DNA of 64,000 nucleotides from Panonychus citri (Eukaryota; Arthropoda; Arachnida; Trombidiformes; Tetranychidae), in contig NW_026515545.1 in the NCBI RefSeq assembly GCF_014898815.1, positions 2,480,001 to 2,544,000 of the forward strand, read 5' to 3'. The notes under the pieces were generated by a model that was not told where the DNA came from, ran no database searches, and was given only the letters and a program-made list of their open reading frames with translations. The translations under genes were made by a program, and so were the position numbers. Positions 23,188 through 37,226 of this stretch are shown piece after piece. The number at the start of each line of letters is the position of its first letter. Within the stretch, counting starts at the first letter, position 1.

Positions 23188-24782
23188 TCTCTCTCTCTCG
23201 CTCACTCTTTTCAACTGATAGTCTACTGCCAGGGAACGTTACCATAGTTACGTTCTGGAGGAAATAAGAAATTTCTTATTACTCTTTCAACAGAAAACTT
23301 TAATCATTGATTATAAATGTATTTCCATTTATTTCAATACTATGTAATACATGTAAATGATCAGAAAGATTAGTTATTATTAATTTAAGTTACTCATTAA
23401 CATGGTTGTACTTTTTTTTTGGTCTTCATTTATATAATATTACCCACCTACAGAAGATAATGAATATTATGTTATAATGTTTTCTTGTTGATAATTTGAT
23501 GATTAAAAGAGAGTAAAAGTTTGTTCAATCAAGTTAAAACTAAATCAGAATGACAATCAATCAAACTATTAATACAATTGATTTGTGACTTTAGTTTACG
23601 TTGATTAAGTCAACCATCAAAGTTATCATCTTATTATTTGCCTGAAATCATTTTCATCAACTTGTCCTTCATCAATTTCTTCATAAGTATGATACATACT
23701 CTTAGATCCTCTTATAAATCCTTCATCATCTTCATTATCATCATGATGAGTTTCATTTTTTTCTTCATCATGTTCATCACCAAAAAGAAAGAGACAAAGT
23801 GAGAAGGTCTAAATCTCTCTAACTGTCCATCTCTCTCTCTCTTTCATCATCATCTTTTGGTGACCAGTTGACCGGAAATCTGTGACAATTAGAATTTTCA
23901 TTTCTCTTCCTATCATCATCCTTCAAGGAATAACTTTCATGATCATTTGGTCATCTGACTCTTTTTCTTGACCTTGTTTCTTATTTTTTTTTTACTTCTC
24001 ATCTTCATCACTTTCAATGTTAACCCAGTTCTTTTAGTAAGAAAAACGTTTAATTATCATGATAATAAATTAATCATCTATCAGGAATCATCATTATCCC
24101 TCCTACTCTTATCATCATCATCGTCATCCTATTTTCATGGTTACACTGTTTCATTATGAGTGTTCATCATGATCATCATGATCATTATTTCATTGTCCAT
24201 CTCATGCTGATTCTTGTTTCTTCCTGTTTACATTTGTCCATAATCTTGATAATCAAATAACTTTTAATATTATCATCTATTAATTGCATCTTCGGATCCA
24301 AAGTAATTTAACCCAAAGTGATTAGCATCTTATAAATATTTAAATTATTTCAATTAACAGTTAATTGTTAATGTTTGATGTTTCATCAGGTTTACTTTTT
24401 GTTAATATTATCATTTTCATTTTATCATTATAAATAGTAAGAGTCATTAACATACTCAGAATAATTGAATAATTATCAAAAAAGATTATCATGATAATGA
24501 TAAATATATATATATATGATACTCATGATTATTCAGCTATTTGATTCTGTAGATTTTCAATTGTGATTAAAAACGATAATGATAATATATGAGTAAAATT
24601 GTTTATTCATTCAGATGATTCAAGAAGTGTTGACAATTATGATTAACTATGATTATTGGACAAAGTTAATTTGTATTAGTTTAATGATGTGTAAAGTTGT
24701 AAACATGATGAACATTTTTTTGGCTCTTCAATCAATGCAATCATAATACAACACATCAAACATGTTTGATTGTGTTATCATT

Positions 24783-24783
<1 letters not shown>

Positions 24784-24840
<57 letters not shown>
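24784..24840. repeat. Long (GA)n microsatellite
   Basis: 57 bp of perfect AG/GA, the longest uninterrupted dinucleotide tract in the window. Confidence 0.97.
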
Positions 24841-24844
<4 letters not shown>

Positions 24845-26248
24845 AGATAATGATGAAGGAAAAATTTATAAAGAAAACGAGGGAGAAAAATATTACTCAC
24901 TACGATAGAAAATTGTGATTCTGATGACGATGAAGAAAATGTCATCATTGTTATTATTTGGTATCGAAATCACCTTGTGAAACTCAATTGAACAAATAGA
25001 GTGTAAGTAAGTTTACTTAAATTATATTGAAGAAGAAGAAGAGAAAAAAAGTAAGAAAAAGCAAAGAATCATGATGATGGTGATGATGATGATCGTCGTC
25101 GTCAGAATCAAGCATCAAACAAGTATAATGTTGATAGTTTTTCGCATGGAGACAGAATAAAATATCAGCAAAGAAAGAAAGAGATGAGAAGGAAATAACT
25201 GATAAAGTCGCTTGATCAATATCACGGTTGAAGGGATAAGGATACCCTCTTTTATCTGGAAGGATAAGTAACAGAAAATTTGAGTAAATAACATGAGAAC
25301 ATGATAACATTGAGTATATATGAAAGTAAAAGGGAATAAGTAAATCCAGAAAGAATCTTTTTCTACTTCAATTCTCCTTTATTATTAATCTATTAAAATG
25401 TAATTTCAGATGAAGAAAGAGAGAGAGAGAGAGAGAGAATATCATATATATAATATCATCGATATAATGACGATTATTGGTGGAGAATATGTTGATAGTT
25501 GATCTACTTCCGTGTTCTAATTTTGGGCCAACTTGTTAAAAGATCAAAAAGTCGTAAAGGTTTAATGTTGCATTTGAAATTAATTTGATGACCAAATTGA
25601 TATTTGGAATTTAAATTATCAAAAGAAAAAGTGATTAAAGTATTTAATCGATATGAGGAAGAGAAAAGGGATTAAAATCCTTTAATCAGAAAATTCTGTG
25701 GGTTTTGGATACTTGATTATTCAGTATCTTTAATAGCTGTTGAAATGAATTCTGGTGATGAATATGAAATGAGAAAGCCAGAGAAAGAGATGAGATCGTT
25801 AAGCAAATTCATATCCAATGATGATGATGATGGAGATGGAGAATTCGTATGTATTTGAATAGTTTTAGAGCGAAAGAAAAAGGAAAAGAATAAAATGTTT
25901 ATGAGAGTTTGATATATGCTGGTGTATATGGAATTTTTCAGGGATAAGAAGCTGAAGAAAAAAAAAGATGAGAGAGAAAAAAATCGAAGAAAATGTAATA
26001 TATAATATTTGCTGGTTCCAAGTTCTTCTGGTGAGTGGTCTTAATGGTTTAAGTTTCTCTCTCTCTCTCTCTCTCTCTGTTATATCAACGAGGGAATCGT
26101 ATCTTCCCTTTACAATTCTTATTCTTCCATTGAGTTTAACCATTTCCTTGAGACAGAAAATACAACTCTAAATGACCTCGATTCTCCTTTAACAGAATTA
26201 TATCATTTAAAGTATTTACTATCTTTTCTATCAATAAGGTTAAGGTGT

Positions 26249-26267
26249 TTGTGTGTGTGTGTGTGTG
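26249..26267. repeat. (GT)n microsatellite
   Basis: About 19 bp of GT in the gene-free region. Confidence 0.85.
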
Positions 26268-26729
26268 GATATTTACGGGTGAGAATCGAGGGAAAAAGTT
26301 GTGGAATAATTTTCCATGATAATATTTATCATGAATGGTTGAATGTTATTGTTTGAAAGTTGAATAAACAGTAATTAACAGATTCAAACTCTGTCAAGAG
26401 TTATCATGATATCTACTTCATGAGTAATTAGATGGTTGTGAAAGGTGATGATTGAGAATGAAAAAAGGAGAAGCTGGTAAAAAGTGTAGAGACAAATGAA
26501 AGATGATGATGATGATGACGATGGAGATGGAGATGGAGATGTGCAAGAGAAAAAGGAACACTTTTTTTAGAAGATAATATTGATACAGTGTAAGAAGTGA
26601 AACTTGGGAGTGAATGATAAAGTTATGAACATCCACAGTTATGAGAGTTCAGATAACAAACGATGCTCGAGATGAATACGTACAACATAATACAAAATGT
26701 AATATAATATAAAAAATTAGAAACTGAGA

Positions 26730-26743
<14 letters not shown>

Positions 26744-26770
<27 letters not shown>
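26744..26770. repeat. (GA)n microsatellite
   Basis: 27 bp of GA, preceded by GAAA repeats. Confidence 0.9.
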
Positions 26771-27390
26771 AACTGAATTGATTTGTTTATCGTGAAATAC
26801 AGAGTGTACCATGAATAGCATGATGATTGATGAGCGATCATTATTTTCTCTGGTTCTCACTCTATGCAAATTGCTCTGCTCATGGGGAGAGAGAGGAAAG
26901 AGATGATATTGCAAATGAGAATGTGATAAAAAATTTGGTGAAAAAAAGAATAAAAATAATAGAATATAAAAAAAAGTTCGAAAAGAGAGAGAGAGAGCAT
27001 AGAGAAAGAAATAGGTCAATTCTCCTTATCATCATATTCTTTTGCTTCTTCTTTCGGGATCTTCTCTTCACTTTCTCCTTGAATTTCGTCTCTCTCTCTC
27101 TCTTTTCTTCCTACATCCTGATACTTTCATACATTTTCCATTACGTGCTCTTCTCATGCCTGTGTATCTCTCCATCCTCATCACTTTCAACTCCTTTTTC
27201 CTTCAGCTGATCATTAATCAAGAATCATCGATCAACTGCTTATTATTATTATTACCAAGCGAATGTATCTGATTGAAAAAACTTTGCTTATCTCTAATCA
27301 TTATCATCACCAATCCTTTTGCATCCTCATCTTGTTGATAAATTCAATTTATCACAATTGTTACAATCACCAAATATTATCATTTATCAC

Positions 27391-27410
27391 ATTGAATCAA
27401 TTGATTCAAT
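27391..27410. repeat. 20-bp perfect palindrome
   Basis: ATTGAATCAATTGATTCAAT reads identically on both strands. It could be chance in a background rich in AATTGATT. Confidence 0.6.
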
Positions 27411-29750
27411 TATTGGAGTAAAAGGAAGAAACAAAAAAAAACTTTTGATTCCATTTCGAAACTGCTGATTAATTATTTTAATTTTGGCAAATTACAATTT
27501 AATTTAATTGCAATTTCTTCAAATAATATACACATAACTGTTATTTTCTGCTAATTAACTTTATCAGATTCTGGAAAACTTTGAAAATCCTTTTTCATGG
27601 AAATGATTAATATTATTACTCAAACAATTTGATTATTTTGTTAACAAGACAAAGTTAATTCATGTTTTTTTTCATTAATGCTTTTTGCTGTTCAAAGGTA
27701 AATTAATAACATGATAAGTATTTTTTTTCCTCTTTCATCATGATCAACATAATGAATGAACATGATAAAGAAACTTTATCTTTACCTGTAAGTTTCATTC
27801 GTATCATCATTTGAGATTCAAACTATTTCCACCTTAAGATTTACATTGGAACTTTTTTTTCTTCTTCTTCTTCCTTTTCTTATATTCTGATTTTATTTTC
27901 TCTTTATTCCCAATTGCATCTTTTTTATCATCATCCTTTGCTTTTTTCTTCTTCATCTCCTTCTGTCCTCCTCTTTCATCTTCTTCTCTTTAATGTTTGG
28001 TATTTAAATTGTTCTTTTTTTTCAATGGAATCTTTTTCCATTCTCATCTATGTAAATGAACGTAAATCTGATGTGATATTCTTATACACGAATAACAAGG
28101 AAATAGAGAAAGAAAGAGTTAAAGGTAAAAGTATATATATTGAGTAAGAAGGAAAGAAGATGAAGATGAAGATAAACAAGATAAAGAAGATGAGAGGATG
28201 AAGGTGATAGGAAGATAATGCTGCAAGTGAATAAGAATGAGAGAAAAATATAAATGTAAAACGTTGATGATTTATATCAAGATTGAAAATATATGAGCAG
28301 AAAAAAATACAGAATGAAAAGTCTGGTTAAAGATGAAAACATGGAAGAGAGAAAATGATGAAAATGAGAATTTTAAAGAAAGAAAGAAAGAAAGAAGAAA
28401 GAAAGAAAGAGAGAGAGAGAGAGATTTTATCATCTCGAAATCAGCTGAATTTTATTTAGGTCACAATGTCTTCAGAGAATTTCTGGTTTTTCGTGTTCAT
28501 TCTTTATTTTCATCTTCTCTTTCTCCTTTTCTCTGTCTTTTTTTTCATTCTTTCCTCTCACTCTTACTCACTTTCTCTCTCTCTATCTCTCTTAATGAAC
28601 ATTCTCAGTCCAGCCAACAACATACACGAATCCCCTGTTATGTTTTTCCAACAGAAGCTGAATAGCAATTCACTTAGAGCGCAAGTCATCACAGTTTCCA
28701 GTACAAATTTGCGTCACTCGAATACTTTACACCTGAAATTTTCTTGTATTCATGTCCTTATCTCCCATCTTCTAACCGCCCATTCTCAGGCTTTATCCTC
28801 TTTCTCCTTCTTTTTTTCATCTCTTTAACCACTAAAGTCAACTTACACTAAATCCACTTCGTTATTCAACTCACCTTTTCTACTTTGTTACTTTAACTCT
28901 GAAACTCTAACTGATATTCAACTCGGAACACAAGTTGATTATCATCATTAGTATAATGAAAAGAATTATAAAAAATGGAAGTTCAAGATGAAGAAGAAGA
29001 GAAAGTGAGTGAGGGAGATAAGTGAGCTTAATAAGAATCGTGAATAGCGAAAATTTCTTTGACATCTCGAGACAGTTTTATAGCATTGAGCCAATTCGTC
29101 ACTATCTTCATCGTTTCTTTTTCTTTCGAAAAACTTTTCTTCATCATCTTCTCTCATCATCCTTTTGAATCTCTCTCTCTCTCTCTCTCTCGTCCTCTTA
29201 TTCTGTACTTGACAGTAATAATCTTTGGTATCAAGACGATTGTTGTCAAAGTTAATCACTGTTAATCACGTTAACAAGTTCACAATTTAACACTCAACGT
29301 TGTTGATCAAATTGTCAAAAAAGTTATCAAAACAATAACAAACTGAACAACAAAAAAAAACAAACTTGATTTCAAGTTGAACAAAAAAAAATACAGTTTA
29401 TTACAACAGAAATACTCAAGTAATAATCAAGTTAATTGTAAGGCAGTAATTCAAGTACATATTAGATATTTAATATATAAACTCAAAGGTGAATTAAATC
29501 AAACCTTTATTATTCATTTGAATCAGACTATTTCAATGATGATCGCCATCATCATGCAGATTCCCTGACTCTTCATTATCCTGATCATCATTTTTCTTTC
29601 TGCTTCCTTTTATCACCAAGATGCGTGACTGAATCTCTAATGAAAAAGTGAAAAAAGATTATGGTTACACCGAGAGAAAGATAAGATAAAGAGAAAGAGA
29701 GAGAGAGAGAGAGAAAATAATTCCCAAAGAGAATGAATCAGAATTTTTCT

Positions 29751-29765
29751 AACGCCATCTACTGG
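29751..29765 (-). promoter_or_regulatory. CTCF-like insulator motif
   Basis: On the minus strand this reads CCAGTAGATGGCGTT. It matches all 13 positions of the CTCF core consensus CCASYAGRKGGCR. It lies about 7.5 kb upstream of the Neto start, deep in the gene-free region. CTCF is conserved in most arthropods. Occupancy is inferred. Confidence 0.6.
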
Positions 29766-31226
29766 GATGCTAAGAGTTCCCATGGTTACCAAGTTTTCCA
29801 CCTAGATGATGATGAGAATGATGATAAATCATCTTGATCAAAAGAGTAAATGCTAATTTAACATACAAGGAATGACTAATAACCTTGTTTTCTTTTCCTT
29901 TTGATTTCTTTTCTCTTTTATCATTATCATCATCTTGTTATTCTTCCTATGATTTCATCTTCTTCTTATCTCCATCTTCATCTTCATCATCATCTTATCT
30001 TTGTTTGTTTCTCTTTCTTTTTTTTTCTATTATCACCATTATCAAATCAAAAGTCAATCCAAAATCTTTCAACCTTTAGATCAAATCTTAATACACCAGC
30101 ATCACCAAAGAAAAGGATAAACATTAATTGTCATCATATTTTTTTTCCTTGGCAATCTTATCCTTCATCATTTTTATCCTTCATCATTAGTAATACAATA
30201 GATTATGTTATATAACTACAAACATTGATTAAACATTTACACTTAATCACAATTTAATCATAACTTTCACAATTCTTTCATAGTAATTGTCAAAGTCTCT
30301 CATGTTACTTTCCAACTAACAATCAATTTCACCAGAAACTTTTATCAGAACTGTTGTTGTTCATCATCAACAATTGGATTAGCTGAACAATTTTTTGATT
30401 CTAATGAAAGAATCAAGAAAAAAATGGTTAATCCAGCATCCAGAGGATAATCAGAATTATCCCTTTTTTTGTTTTCCTTTTACTACCAAAATATGATAAA
30501 ATCGTGTAGGTTGATCATTAAGATTATCTATCTCATGGTAATTAAATAATCAGTATATTTGATCAGCTTTTAGTTGGTGAAAATGTTACAGAAATTAGAT
30601 CATTTCAAATACGTACACTCAATGATCTGAGGAATTGTTAATATACAAATCAAAATCAATCTCCATGGTAACTGAATCTTTTTCAATTCTTAAAGTTTTT
30701 CCATCCTCATCATTTTCATGAATATAACTGTTGTTTCAATTGGTGAGCATTTTCCTGTTTACTTTGTTGGTTCCTCCTCAAAACCAAAACCTTAAGAAGG
30801 GAGTTGTTAATATCAATGTTTAAACCCCACGATAATCCTGTCTTATCATATTTATAACCTCATTTTAAAATTTATCATGAAAATCTCATGTTAATATTAT
30901 CATTAAAATTATTAATATTTCCTCATGATAATAATGATAGAAACATTTTTTTCTTCTTCTTCTGGTACCATGATAATTCAGAGGATATTAGGAATGTTTT
31001 TATCATGAACTTTTTATTGCCCAACCATTAATAATAATTGTTCATGTTTCAAATATTTCATCATTCCTATTTTTCACAATCTGAAAAAGATGAACAAGAG
31101 AAAACGAAAATGATTTTTCATCTACAAAACTTCCGGTTCCATATTCTTATTATTATTGATTTAAATGATAATCTCAGTGATAATGATCAGAGTAAAAACT
31201 AATCCTAAGTCGAGAGGGAGAAATGA

Positions 31227-31251
31227 AGAGAGAGAGAGAGAGAGAGAGAGA
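31227..31251. repeat. (GA)n microsatellite
   Basis: 25 bp of GA in the Neto upstream region. Confidence 0.9.
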
Positions 31252-34200
31252 CTCATTCAAATTACATTTATCATCTTTATCTTCTTCTTCCTTGTCATCC
31301 TCATCTCATTTTCCTCCTTCATCTCACAATTTTGTGGGATGAAAAATGTTAGCTGAATAAATTTCTCTCTCCATTCAGAAAATGTTATGATGGTTAAGAT
31401 GAAAATGATGAGGGATGATTAGGATGATGAGGATGAAAAAAATAAATTCTCAATGAGAGTTGTAATCTTTTTTTTTCTCTTCACTTAATTTACTCAACTC
31501 AACAATATATTCAAAATATTTGATATCAAATATACATTTACATGGTAACTTTAATCTGGAATGATTTTCAATTTCAATGGAATCAAATTTTTTTTTCATC
31601 ATTTTCAACATTTTCTCATTAATCATCATCATGATCATGATTAAATTTTCAACAACTCTCATTAAATGGTAATAACCTGAGGCTATCAACTGTTAATTAT
31701 TTTCATTCAGTTAATCAACAACAAACGAAAAGAGTTCAATTGCTTTACCAAACAGATTCACTCCTTTGTTTCAAATTGTAATTAAAAATTTCACTCAAAT
31801 TTTTGTGATTAATTTTCATTACTTGATTTCTGATTGATTAGTAATTCAATTGAATCACTTTCTCTTTCTCAATATCCATGATAATCTAATGTTGTATTTA
31901 GTTTAATTATGATAATCGTTTTCTGAGAAATCCTATCGATTGAATCATTATTGTTTACAAGGTGAAGAGGAAAAAAAATCTCATTCAATTGACTTTTAAT
32001 AGAAGTTGATTATTTGCCCTTGGGCAGAATAAAGAAAGAATTAAATTTGAATTGGTCATTCATTTGATGTGATTACGATTTGCAAGGATGACCACTGGTC
32101 ATCATCATCATGACAATCATGGATCATCTTTCATGCGAAAAGTTTGAATTGATTAACGAGAAATAAAAAATCGCAAGTAAATCAAATAATTGATTAATTT
32201 TCTGATTCTTTTCTCTCGAATTGATTATATAAATTAACAAAGTTCTAAACAATTCCAAGGTAAATATTAGAAAAGGTGAAAAATATTCTGATGAAAATTG
32301 AATAACAATAAATAAATTAACAATAGAATTGGAAATACAATATAAATGGTGAAAGATACAAAGATAAACTTGAATTCTGTTCAAGTTCACAATCAGAATA
32401 TTATCATGAAAATGATGAAGAAGATGATGAAAATCAACACTATTCTTTATTCAGTTTCAATTCTCTTTCTTTCTTTTTTTTGTCACTTTTCCATCTCTCT
32501 CTCTCTCTCACTCTCTCTCTTTGCTCTCTAATTCAACTTTCTCTCTTCTTTCACCCTGATCATCACCATGATTTATAGATGATTTCAGATTCTGTCATGA
32601 GTTGTTCAGAAAAGTCCTTTTCAGAAAATGACAAGACTGATCATTCACTTGTTCATCTTCTGACAAACACATTCAATATGATGCTTATTTAACCCTAATT
32701 CAAGTCTCACAATCAATTCACTTTATACTCCATTTCCCCTCTTCCTCATCTTCCACCATGACTTTACCCACCCTGAGTTTAACCCACTTCTCCCTTTCTC
32801 TCTCTCTCTCTCTCCTTCACCTTCATCATAAATTGTAACATAACTTTACAGTTTTTTTACCTTAACAATTTAACCAGTAAATTGATCATCAAAAGTAAAT
32901 CATTATTCCTATTAAAAAACTTTTTCATTCTTCGCCATTGTTTTTATCATTATTTTCACTTTGTTTTCAGTTGTTGATTAACTTTATTGCTTTCACTCAG
33001 TTGATGGTGATCATCATCATCATCATCATGGTAATCATGATACACTTTATCCACTCAATTATATTCACCTGATTGAATTTGATTTCAGTCTGAAAATGGT
33101 TTAAATTTTTTTCTGTCTAATTCACTTTTGCATCATGATAGTTATTTATTGATGTGATTTCTTTCATTCCGATTCAGTATTTGTATTCAGTTAACGGTAA
33201 AAGTGAATCAGATTTTCATCTAATTTTTTTGTTCGCCTTCCAAAATTATAACAATTATAACAAATTGAATTGGATGGAATCAATTTAATGACAATAATTA
33301 TATAATTACTTTTACTATTATCATATAAATTAAACAACAACAATCAATTAAACATTGAAAGAAATACATTAAATTTATCTGTATAGAGACACAATTGAAA
33401 TTATTTTACTGTTACTATTGAGATAGATACAAATAAAATTAATCACCAAGTAATCAATTAACAATTTGTATTGATTTTTAATTAACTTTCCAACGTATAA
33501 AATGAAAGGGAAACCCAAAAATGGGTGAATTAAAAGTTAATCAACTTGGAATCAATTTGAATTAGTAAAACAATCAACTCTAACCATTTCTAACAACACA
33601 AACAAAAAAACCTCAAATAAATTAATTAGTTTACTCAATGAAAATCAATCGTACCCAAAAAACAAATCAACTAATGAGAAACTTAATCATTACGAATTGG
33701 AAATTTTTTTCATTACCAACAAGCAAAAAAGTTAACAATTAACTTTCACCATTCAAAGTTCAGGTCAAAATTGAACTTTTCATATACACAGCTCGTAATA
33801 CAAGTATCACTTTCAGATTTCATGTGGTATATATGAATATCATGGTTATATGACATAAATTTTTATCAATCTAATGCCCCGAGGCGAAACTTTTTTGCTT
33901 TATAATCCAGGTTATCAACACTAGCAAAACTTTTCAACTCCCAGTGTATCCAAAATGTATACACATATATAAATATATAGAGATATTTAAAGCTTGAAGG
34001 CATCAAGCAAGGATAAAGATGATGATGATGATGATGATAATCAGCATATTATCATATCTCATCATCAGTATCAATATCATCATCATCCATGAACATATTT
34101 CTCATCTTCCATCACAAGGAGTAATAATATATTGTTCAAGATGACAAGATGATAATAAACAAATGACACCTCAAACAATTATGATGATAACATGATAATC

Positions 34201-34846
34201 TGATAGTCAAAGTATTAATACAAAAAAAAAGGAAGAGTCAATTTTCATTGATAAACTAAATCAAGTTAATTATTTCAAGTTTATCACTGGAAATTTAATC
34301 TTAGTTAAATAATTGATTATCTAATTGATTAATCTCATTGATTAATCTTTCCATATATACATATTGTACATTTAATATTACTTTGTTTTCATTTTTCTTA
34401 CTCTCTCTCTCTCTCTCACCTTGATCATCATAATTAAATAAATGAAAATTGTTGTTAATTTGTATCGTTATTACAACTTTATTATAATCACTATTAGCCT
34501 GAGGCGTTGGATGTTTTCATCATTTAAATGATGATTAGTAAAAATAGTTTTCGCAACTTTTTTTTTGTTTATCATAGTGTTTTTGTTAATCATAATTAAT
34601 AATTAATTCCCATTTAAATACCTTTTAAATTATATTAATGATTAATTCTTGTTATCATGTTAATCTCACCCTTGAGTTTACACTTGAAACCATTTCAATC
34701 CGATTCATTTTTTTTGTTTGCTTGTTGATTGGATTAAAATTAGAAAAGGTTTACTTTATTATCCAGTTAATTTTCACCGCTATTGAATCGTATTCATCAA
34801 ATTAATAACCCTTAAGGTTTAATAACTGTAATAATTAGCGATAAGA

Positions 34847-34875
34847 TCAACAATTGATTGAGAATCAATTGTTGA
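34847..34875. repeat. Perfect inverted repeat, 13-bp arms
   Basis: The left arm TCAACAATTGATT and the right arm AATCAATTGTTGA are exact reverse complements separated by GAG. It may fold as a hairpin in RNA or be a dimeric protein site. No flanking target duplication was noticed. Confidence 0.6.
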
Positions 34876-35327
34876 AACTATTTTATCATTATCGTTTTTG
34901 TCAATGAACTCAAAGCCCTAAGGTTATTAATAAGATGGCAAGCAAAAGGGAGGAAAAGTTTTATCATCTTCATAGTTACATGATGATATTAGTTTCATTC
35001 TTTATCATCATCGTTTTTCTGGATATTTTCCTCATCTTATTTTTTTTTCATTCTCTCTTTCTCATCTCTCACCATGATGATGAGAGATGATAAAAGATGA
35101 TAATCCTTCCCTGAACGGGATGGTGCGCAGATTCATTTGATTCCTTATCATCAAGAACAACAAATATCATCCAAGAGGGAATAATGTAGATACTCAATAC
35201 ATTGTTTATCTAATGTTAGATGAATGATGATCATCATCTTCTTCATGAGTTTTATGATTCATCTTCATCTTCATCATCATCCTCATCCTAAGTGAGCTAA
35301 ATGATGTACAAACGAAAAGTTTTGCTA

Positions 35328-35353
35328 TCTCTCTCTCTCTCTCTCTCTCTCTC
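35328..35353. repeat. (CT)n microsatellite
   Basis: 26 bp of CT, about 1.9 kb upstream of the Neto start codon. Confidence 0.9.
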
Positions 35354-36689
35354 GATTTTTTTTCTTTACTTGAACATTAGTTGCAATTGAGAAGCAAGTA
35401 AGAGGATGATGAAGATAATCATGATGATGAAACTCAGTGTCCATTGAAAAAAAGTCAGACTGGACAAGACAAAAGAGATGTTACCCTGAAAGTAAAAAAA
35501 GTTGTCATCAAATAATAGATGTTACCGTAAGGGAAGTTGATTGTAATATATAAAAAAGTGTTGAAAAGGATGATGATCATGTTAAAGGATGAAGAGAAAA
35601 AAAGATGATAAGAAGATGATGACTTGGTGGAAAGAGAAAGATGATGATGATGATGATGATACATGGAAAAATATTGACTAGTGAAATAGAATTGGAATCA
35701 ACAATTATTCTGACCTAAATAATATTCTGAAAGACATTACATGAAACTGAAGAAGAAGATGATTCTGAAAATTGAACTTTTCATCTTCTTAAATGTTCAT
35801 CTTCTCATCTCATTGACGATTAGGGAGTAAACCTGACAATCTAATTCTTAAATTTCTATGAAAATTATCGTTCACAGAGAGAGTTTTTTTTTCTCGCAAC
35901 AATTAAGGATCAACTTAATTTCCTTCTAGATTCAAGTTTTATACCTTAAGATTAGATTGTAATTAGAACTTTATTAGAAAAGATTACATGGTGGAAAATA
36001 ATTTCCATGGTAATTTATCATCTCTCTCTCTCTCACTCACTAGTTTGGACTTTTAATTAAAAGTAAATGAGAATGAATTTTAGTTGATTAACCAGAATTA
36101 TCTGTAACTCATATTCTGATCATGATTGTATCGATTGTGTTAACAAGGTAAACCCAAAGATGTAAATTAAATTTTCATCATCAACAAATGATAAACAATC
36201 AAAATATCATCTTAATGATTATTTAACCGGAACACAAAATGAAATGAAGGGAGTGAAAAATATCAGAATTGGAAATTTTCATCTTTTCTATTGAAATTTA
36301 TCGTTTCTCCTGGTATATTTATATCCTGAAAATATATTAAACAGAATTGGTATTTGAAAATATTACCATTATCTTATTGGAATTGATAATAATAATAGTT
36401 AATGATATGAATACGAAAGCAATGAAAAAGGAGGTCAAAGGATAAGGATGAGTAGGAGGATCTAAGGTGTGATAAGATGATAAGATGATAAAAATCAAGA
36501 TATTAAATGAATGGTTCTGGTAAAAAATGATGATGATGCTCATGCTGTGATTGAATAACAGAATGTAAATGTTTCCCGATTCCATGATATTGATACCGAT
36601 CCTTTTATCATTCATTTCAGTTTATCATCATCTCACTTTCTGTGTGTGTGTGACCATTGATATTATATTGAAAAAGTAAATCGGTTGAC

Positions 36690-36719
<30 letters not shown>
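36690..36719. repeat. (ATG)n triplet tract
   Basis: 30 bp of ATG/GAT repeats. A complementary-phase (ATC)n tract lies at about 36815-36842, only 100 bp away, so the pair could anneal as an imperfect inverted repeat. Confidence 0.9.
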
Positions 36720-36720
<1 letters not shown>

Positions 36721-37226
36721 GGGTGAAAGAATCAAAATCCATCGGATTATTGTGAAAATAATCTGTTACATCGTTTTCATCTTCCTGTCTTCTTTGTCTT
36801 TATCGTTATCTTTTTCATCATCATCATCATCATCATCATCATGAGATTTTTCTTCTGGTTTTCTTTTCTTATTTTTCATCCTCATCATCATGTTTCTCAT
36901 CTGATTCTAAATCAAACAGGGAAAAAAGAAGAGGAAGAAAAAAAAATAACATCAAACTTATCTCATATTCTAGTTCATTCATCTACATGTCACGAATATA
37001 ACTTTTCATCTTCATCATAATCCCTTTAGCATCCTCATCACCATGATGATGATGATGATTATCAGCGCAAACTTATCAGCGATTCAGGTTTATTATCACT
37101 ATTAAAATTATCCTTTGATATGATTGATTGTGGAAACAATTTTCTAATTGATAACAATTAACTTTGATTTTGATTTTCATTCATAATTAATTTTTTCACC
37201 TTCTTTTTACTTTCGTATCAATAGCG

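Larger units (their letters stand above)
13410..37226. other. 23.8-kb gene-free region upstream of Neto
   Basis: I find no conserved coding sequence here. Open frames are Ser/Leu/Phe- or His-rich translations of CT and CAT repeats. The region carries a very high density of (CT)n/(GA)n microsatellites, plus (GT)n, (ATC)n and poly-T tracts, recurrent ATGGTTAC motifs, short perfect palindromes, and one CTCF-like site at 29751-29765. In a genome with genes packed elsewhere every 1-3 kb, this looks like cis-regulatory space for Neto, or a locus for non-coding transcripts. Undetected Neto 5'-UTR exons may lie here. All of that is inference. Confidence 0.6.

Noticed and set aside
14622..29259. Many 60-150-codon open frames in the gene-free region rich in Ser, Leu, Phe, His or Arg/Glu
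   Set aside because: They are translations of CT/GA, CAT/ATG and poly-T tracts, often in several frames and on both strands at once, with no domain, no splice partners and no start context.
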